Source of the DNA: Diphasiastrum complanatum | Taxonomy: Eukaryota > Streptophyta > Lycopodiopsida > Lycopodiales > Lycopodiaceae | Direction: 5' to 3' | NCBI GenBank assembly: GCA_029204225.1 | Contig: CM055097.1 | Location: 26,505,039 to 26,569,038, forward strand | DNA: 64,000 nt | Shown here: positions 59,646 through 64,000 of the stretch, piece after piece | Numbering within the stretch: the stretch's first letter is position 1 | Layout: the number at the start of each line of letters is the position of its first letter | Notes under the pieces: model-generated | Database searches by the model: none | Told to the model about the DNA's origin: nothing | The model's input: only the letters and a program-made list of their open reading frames with translations | Made by a program: the position numbers and the translations under genes

Positions 59646-60590
59646 ACACCATCTTTTGCTTGCAATATGCTCAAAATCAATGGCCCAATTTTTTTTGATT
59701 GATAAACAAAATGACAAACCGATAGCATTTGAAAGCAAGAAATTTTTTGGTCCTCAATTGCATTATACAACTCAACAAAACAAATTGTTTACAATGTTGC
59801 ATGCACTAAAAAAGTTGGAGACACTCTCTTTATGGTAGTAAGTCTAGAGCGTACACTGATCACTAGCCTCTAAAATATTTCTATAATCAGCATGATCATA
59901 AAGTAGATGGGCCGAATTGATGTAGGAATTTGATCAAAATATCAAAAGCAGTTCTAATCAAGTTGCAGATGCCCTTAGTCAAATAGGTGAATTATATGAG
60001 CTTTCATTCACCTAAATTTCTACAAATCTAAATCTTTCATTTATTGCCTATGAAGAGGATTCTCATTTTGGACAAATTTGGGCCATTGTTTTGTCTGAAT
60101 CAAATGAGGATAGGATTGAGATGGAGTCACAAGGATCTCAATTGCCTATGAAAGATAAGAAGATTGTAGAGTAGTATACCATTCAAAATGGACTACTTAA
60201 AATGGAAAACTGTGTGTGCCAAATAATGATGCATTGACAAAAGAACATTCTTTTTGAATATCATGGAAATTCCTGTACACGTCATCCGAGTATACAAAGA
60301 AATCTTGGTTTGGTCAAAGAGACTTTTTGTTGGCCAAAATTCAAAATGGAAAACTTTGTGTGCCATTCAAAATGGACTACTTAAAATGGAAAACTTTGTG
60401 TGCCAAATAATGATGCATTGACAAAAGAACATTCTTTTTTAATATCATGGAAATTCCTGTACACGTCATCCGAGTATACAAAGAAATCTTGGTTTGGTCA
60501 AAGAGACTTTTTGTTGGCCAAAATTCAAGCTGAGTCTATGATTAAAATATTGTTCAATCTTGTTTCTCATATGGCTCTGGGTTGAAATAC
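59646..60590 (+). pseudogene. Ty3/gypsy RNase H-integrase remnant with internal duplication
   Basis: FFLIDKQNDKPIAFESKKFF with TTQQNKLFTMLHALKKLE (59680-59820, RNase H), SSNQVADALSQIGELYELSF (about 59950-60010), then the integrase zinc region LLKMENCVCQIMMH, EYHGNSCTRHPSIQRN and ETFCWPKF. The last part occurs twice with period 184 (60179-60346 and 60363-60528). Several stops. Orientation as in the gypsy at 35.8 kb, but sequence differs. Confidence 0.72.
60179..60528. repeat. 184-bp-period tandem duplication
   Basis: CCATTCAAAATGGACTACTT starts at 60179 and at 60363. The two copies are nearly identical over about 165 bases, with about 16 bases of partial repeat between them, pointing to a recent duplication within the gypsy remnant. 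Confidence 0.9.
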
Positions 60591-60924
60591 CAATCACTAG
60601 TGGTATCAGTAAGGCAAAACATTATATGAGTTTTTGAGTACAAAAGGGCCCTATAAAGAATGCCACGTAGGATGGAGAAATTTCTCAAAATTAAAACTTA
60701 TAGTACAAGAAATGCCTACCCGTAGTACTTACAGTGCAAAACCATTATGGTTATAGTCATGGTTAACTAAGGTTTCTCTCGGGAGAAATAAACTCTTGGG
60801 AGAAACGAGAGATGGGCAAGAACTGAAAAAGAAGAGCGCCAACTACAATACACTAGATTGAGCAAACTTGAGAAAAAAAAATGGACATCATTAAAACATT
60901 TGTATTAATTAGCAATCTTAAAAG
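60591..60924. other. No gene recognised
   Basis: No motif seen between the gypsy remnant and the copia fragment. Confidence 0.35.
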
Positions 60925-61605
60925 TCTATATGAAATGCTTCGAGGCATTTTGTGATGCAAATGGGATCAAGAGGGAGTACACAAGCCCAAGGACACCACA
61001 ACAAAATGGAGTGGCCGAGAGGAAGAATAGAACCTTATGTGAAGGAGTCAAATCCATGAGGTTAGGTGCAAATCTTCCTAAACCATTTTGGGATCAAGCT
61101 TTGTTGTGTGCTGATTTTCTATGCAATAGGTGGCCAAGTGCAATATTGGATGGAAAAACCCCTTTTGAGATGATGTTTGGTAGAAGGCCGAGTGTGAAGT
61201 TTTTCAAAACTTTAGATGCATTTGGTATATCAAAATAACTCTTGATGATAGAACCAAGGAGGATCCATCCTCAAAGAAAGGTGTTTTTATTGGTTATAGT
61301 GAGGTAAGCAAGGCTTACAAAGTTTTATTTCTTCAGTTTTCATTGGAGATATGTCATTTTTTATGAGGGAAACTTTCCAAAAGTATCTTCAAGTGGTGAT
61401 TTGGATGTTGGATTTAACATTCTTGATGATGACATTGTTGATGATACTTTGGATGTTGATGTTGAAGAGCTCACTTCAAATCAAAAGCCAAGGAGGACAT
61501 CAAGACAAAGGCAACAACCTTTGAAACTCACTTATGATGAGAAAGGAAAGCAAGTTGTTGGTGGTACAAACCATGCTTTCCTAACCTCTTTTGATGTCCT
61601 TGCAA
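60925..61605 (+). pseudogene. copia integrase fragment of the copy A family
   Basis: CDANGIKREYTSPRTPQQNG, VAERKNRTLCEGVKSMRLGA and PFWDQALLCADFLCNRWPSA match copy A closely. After a frame break near 61210 the tail NQKPRRTSRQRQQPLKLTYD and GKQVVGGTNHAFLTSFD follows. It stops before the RT/replacement junction, so it cannot tell which version this copy had. It abuts a minus-strand gypsy element near 61605. Confidence 0.82.
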
Positions 61606-62804
61606 CAAAACTAGGAGCTTCGGGACTTTTATGTTCCAAGTCTCCAACTCTGCTCTTGAAGCTAGAAAAACTTTATATCTATGATTGCTGGCTTCAGTTT
61701 CCAAGCTGAGTTTCTGCACAAGATGAGAATTAACAAAATTATGAGTTGAACCACTGTCCAATAAAATACTCACTTAATCTTTAATTGTGCTAGTTAAATG
61801 AAAGAGTTTATTAGGCAAGAAAGAAGTAGTACTGAACAAAAATTCACACTCACAATCAGTCTGGTTAATTTCCAAAGTCTTACCATTGCCAACTGGGATC
61901 TCAATCATGTGGGCTAACATTTTCTTCCTTTTTGGACAAAATTTTATCATATGTCCAGGCTTCTTACAGACAAAACATAAGTTCTCTTTCCTAGCCTTTT
62001 CCCGGGACATAGATTTCTTAAATCTCTTCCTCTTCGGCTTCCTAGGTTCCAATGCTGCTTGATCTTATTTGTGAAAATATTTTGCTTGGTTTGGACCTCG
62101 CTTCTTACCCTTCTTGGTTTTCAAAGCAGTTGGAATTTGCACAAATTGCTTCTTGGATGCCACCACGGTGGATGCTTTCGCAATCTGAAACACATCCTTG
62201 AGGTTTTGAAGCACATTTTGCTTGCATTTGTTTTGATAGTCAACTGGCAGACCTAGGACAAAAACTACCAAAGTGCCAACTTCGCATCAAATGATGAAAC
62301 CTTATTTCATAGGTCCATGAATTTCTGGATATAAGAGTCTAAACCCTTTGTACCCATCCTGCAGTTCACGAACTTCAGGTACTAATCAACGTGATCAGTA
62401 ATTATGAAAACTTTCTTGAAAACCGCAAACGCATCCCAAATAGTTAGCTTCACTGGTAAATCTTGCCACCACGATGACGCTTTGCCGTGTAAGAATAGCA
62501 CGACACTTTTAATTTTCTTCTCATCAGGGACTCCGTGCAGATTGAAGTAACTACTCCACTTGGCCAACCAGTCCTCGATGACTTCAGGTTTCTTCTCCTT
62601 CTTCTCCCTCACATAAACCTCCGGTTGAAAACTGAGATTGAGTGAAGACATCAATTTGACTTGATTCAATTGAACCTCCATTTGCTGATCTCTTATCTAA
62701 TTACAATTATTCATATCATTAAGCGTCGTACTCAACTGCTGACAAATCACCATGTAAGATGGTGCACCTGGATTTGCAGCTTGATTTGAAGTTTCTTCGA
62801 CCAT
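61606..62804 (-). pseudogene. Ty3/gypsy gag-protease (minus strand)
   Basis: Starts at the ATG at 62804 (MVEETSNQAANPGAPS) with a stop near 62700. Gag follows: VIEDWLAKWSSYFNLHGVPD and VVLFLHGKASSWWQDLPVKL (62600-62440). Then a zinc knuckle with the intact pattern CFVCKKPGHMIKFC (about 61971-61930), and protease MSILLDSGSTHNFVNSHLV (about 61773-61720) with the catalytic D-S-G intact. Frame changes separate the parts. The element is cut near 61605 by or against the copia fragment. Confidence 0.8.
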
Positions 62805-64000
62805 CTTGATATATCTATCTTGGAGATTACTAAATTTAGTTAATACCAAATTAACTCATAGTGAAGCACAGTTGACCAAAAATCAACTGAAATGGACTCC
62901 AGCATGGTCAAATCACTATTTTTAGTCAATTTCATAGATAATTCAAGAAACTGAAAAAAAAAAACTAAAAATTTTGAATTTTCGCACTTTTTATTTAATG
63001 TTTTCTTAAAATTTTACGTTTTTTAGAAATTTGAAAAAAAACCACTATCAGTTTTTAAGCAATTGAAATCAAAAAAGCGATTCACTGTTCGATTCTTAAC
63101 CTTACTGCATTAATGTCCAACAGGCATGCAAGACATGCGACATTAAACTGATTTTTCACAATTACAAAATTTTACGTAAAATCAAGTTCTACGGAAATTG
63201 TCAGCTATAAAACCCAGTTTTATATCTATCAATCAAAGCACATGCGTATTGTTAGATTTCTTATGCTCAGCCTTAACAAATTGTTCAAGTAATGAGCATC
63301 CTAAAAACCGAAGGCCGACTACATGTTTCGGACCTTCACATTTTTTTCCTTTGAGATTTTTGTGCCGTAAACGTTTTCTAAGGCACCTTCGCCTTTTTCG
63401 TCTTTTTCCCACCTTCGCGAAAAATGCGACATAGTGGCCAGAATACCTTGGAATCCATTTCAGGCCCACCTTTGTCTTTTTCGCAATTTTCCCTACCTTC
63501 GCTCTAGAGGCACCTTCGAGATCTACATACCTTCAGTCTAAGGGCACCTTTGGGTTTTTGCTACATTGGCAGACCGACGTCGCCAACTTATCATCAACCC
63601 TAAAAACAGTTGGATAACCAAATATATTACGGTTACCAACTTTGTACATATACAAAATTGGAGTAAATGGCATTAAGGCTTATAAGATATTTGTCTCTCA
63701 ACACTTGTAAATATATATACTAGCTGAATCAAGCTATGTAAGTGTTCTTTTTCAATCAGAGTTATATGTAGCCAGCATTTATACGCTCACTAAGCTGAAG
63801 TTATTACTTGAAGCCATTGTACTCACTGTTGATATTAATCAGAGTGCAATTTTTGTCTCACTACTGTATTGTTCATTTTCGCAATTTGTATAAATCATTC
63901 TTCTTGAATTTTTTTGCTGCTAACTGTTGTGTTAACGTTCCTACACACGCCTACGCTCAAAGCTTTGAGCTTTCGTTGTCGGTCATCCCCACATTTTATG
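62805..64000. other. Leader and probable LTR of the minus-strand gypsy element; no gene
   Basis: Upstream of the gag at 62804 there is an A/T-rich leader, a segment with repeated GGCACCTTCG-like words (63380-63560), and near 63590 on the minus strand TTGGCGACGTCGG, which resembles gypsy primer binding sites of the TTGGCG type. Beyond it (63600-64000) a region partly shared with 30170-30240 is probably the 5' LTR, running off the window. Confidence 0.4.

Overview
The window is nuclear DNA from a large, repeat-rich land-plant genome. Evidence: one long spliced gene, the plant XPG/UVH3 DNA-repair endonuclease, with GT-AG introns up to 4 kb; many decayed Ty1/copia, Ty3/gypsy and LINE retroelements; and four (GA/CT)n tracts, three of them 138-206 bp long. 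A Penelope-like (GIPMG-type) reverse transcriptase fragment and the very long GA tracts would fit a fern, lycophyte or gymnosperm better than a typical flowering plant, but the species cannot be fixed from sequence alone.

Layout. 1-7 kb: decayed copia, gypsy and LINE pieces, plus two exons on the minus strand that look like an equilibrative nucleoside transporter. 7.7-12.5 kb: a copia element (copy A) with gag, protease, integrase, RNase H and a 648-bp 3' LTR, in which the reverse transcriptase is absent and about 1.1 kb of unrelated sequence sits in its place. Its LTR abuts a Penelope-like RT fragment (12.5-13.2 kb). 13-20 kb: GA tracts, a LINE 3' end and a field of diverged repeats. 20-21 kb: an unrecognised decayed minus-strand reading frame. 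21-22.6 kb (+) and 30.4-32.5 kb (-): two copies of an element with two gag domains in tandem. 22.6-25.3 kb: copy C of the RT-less family, with LTR and primer binding site but no gag or pol. 26.6-30.2 kb: a minus-strand copia element with both LTRs but gag and integrase largely deleted. 33.6-35.8 kb: copy B of the RT-less family, joined to a gypsy pol remnant (35.8-37.7 kb).

39.35-57.72 kb holds the only complete gene seen: 15 exons that join into one uninterrupted 4,842-nt frame (1,613 residues), with every catalytic acidic residue of the XPG nuclease core present. Introns 11 to 13 carry insertions: a non-autonomous hAT-like element with an 8-bp target duplication, a copia scrap, a gypsy pol remnant, and a 144-bp TG..CA solo-LTR-like unit with a 5-bp target duplication that contains a tRNA-like sequence.

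57.7-64 kb is again repeat-derived: gypsy RNase H/integrase pieces with a 184-bp-period duplication, a copia integrase piece of the copy-A family, and a minus-strand gypsy gag-protease.

Most interesting points: (1) a copia lineage with RT replaced by the same foreign segment in three copies; (2) a miniature solo LTR with an internal tRNA-like Pol III promoter; (3) the Penelope-like RT piece; (4) a two-gag-domain retroelement. All coding calls come from reading translated motifs by eye; no database search was possible.
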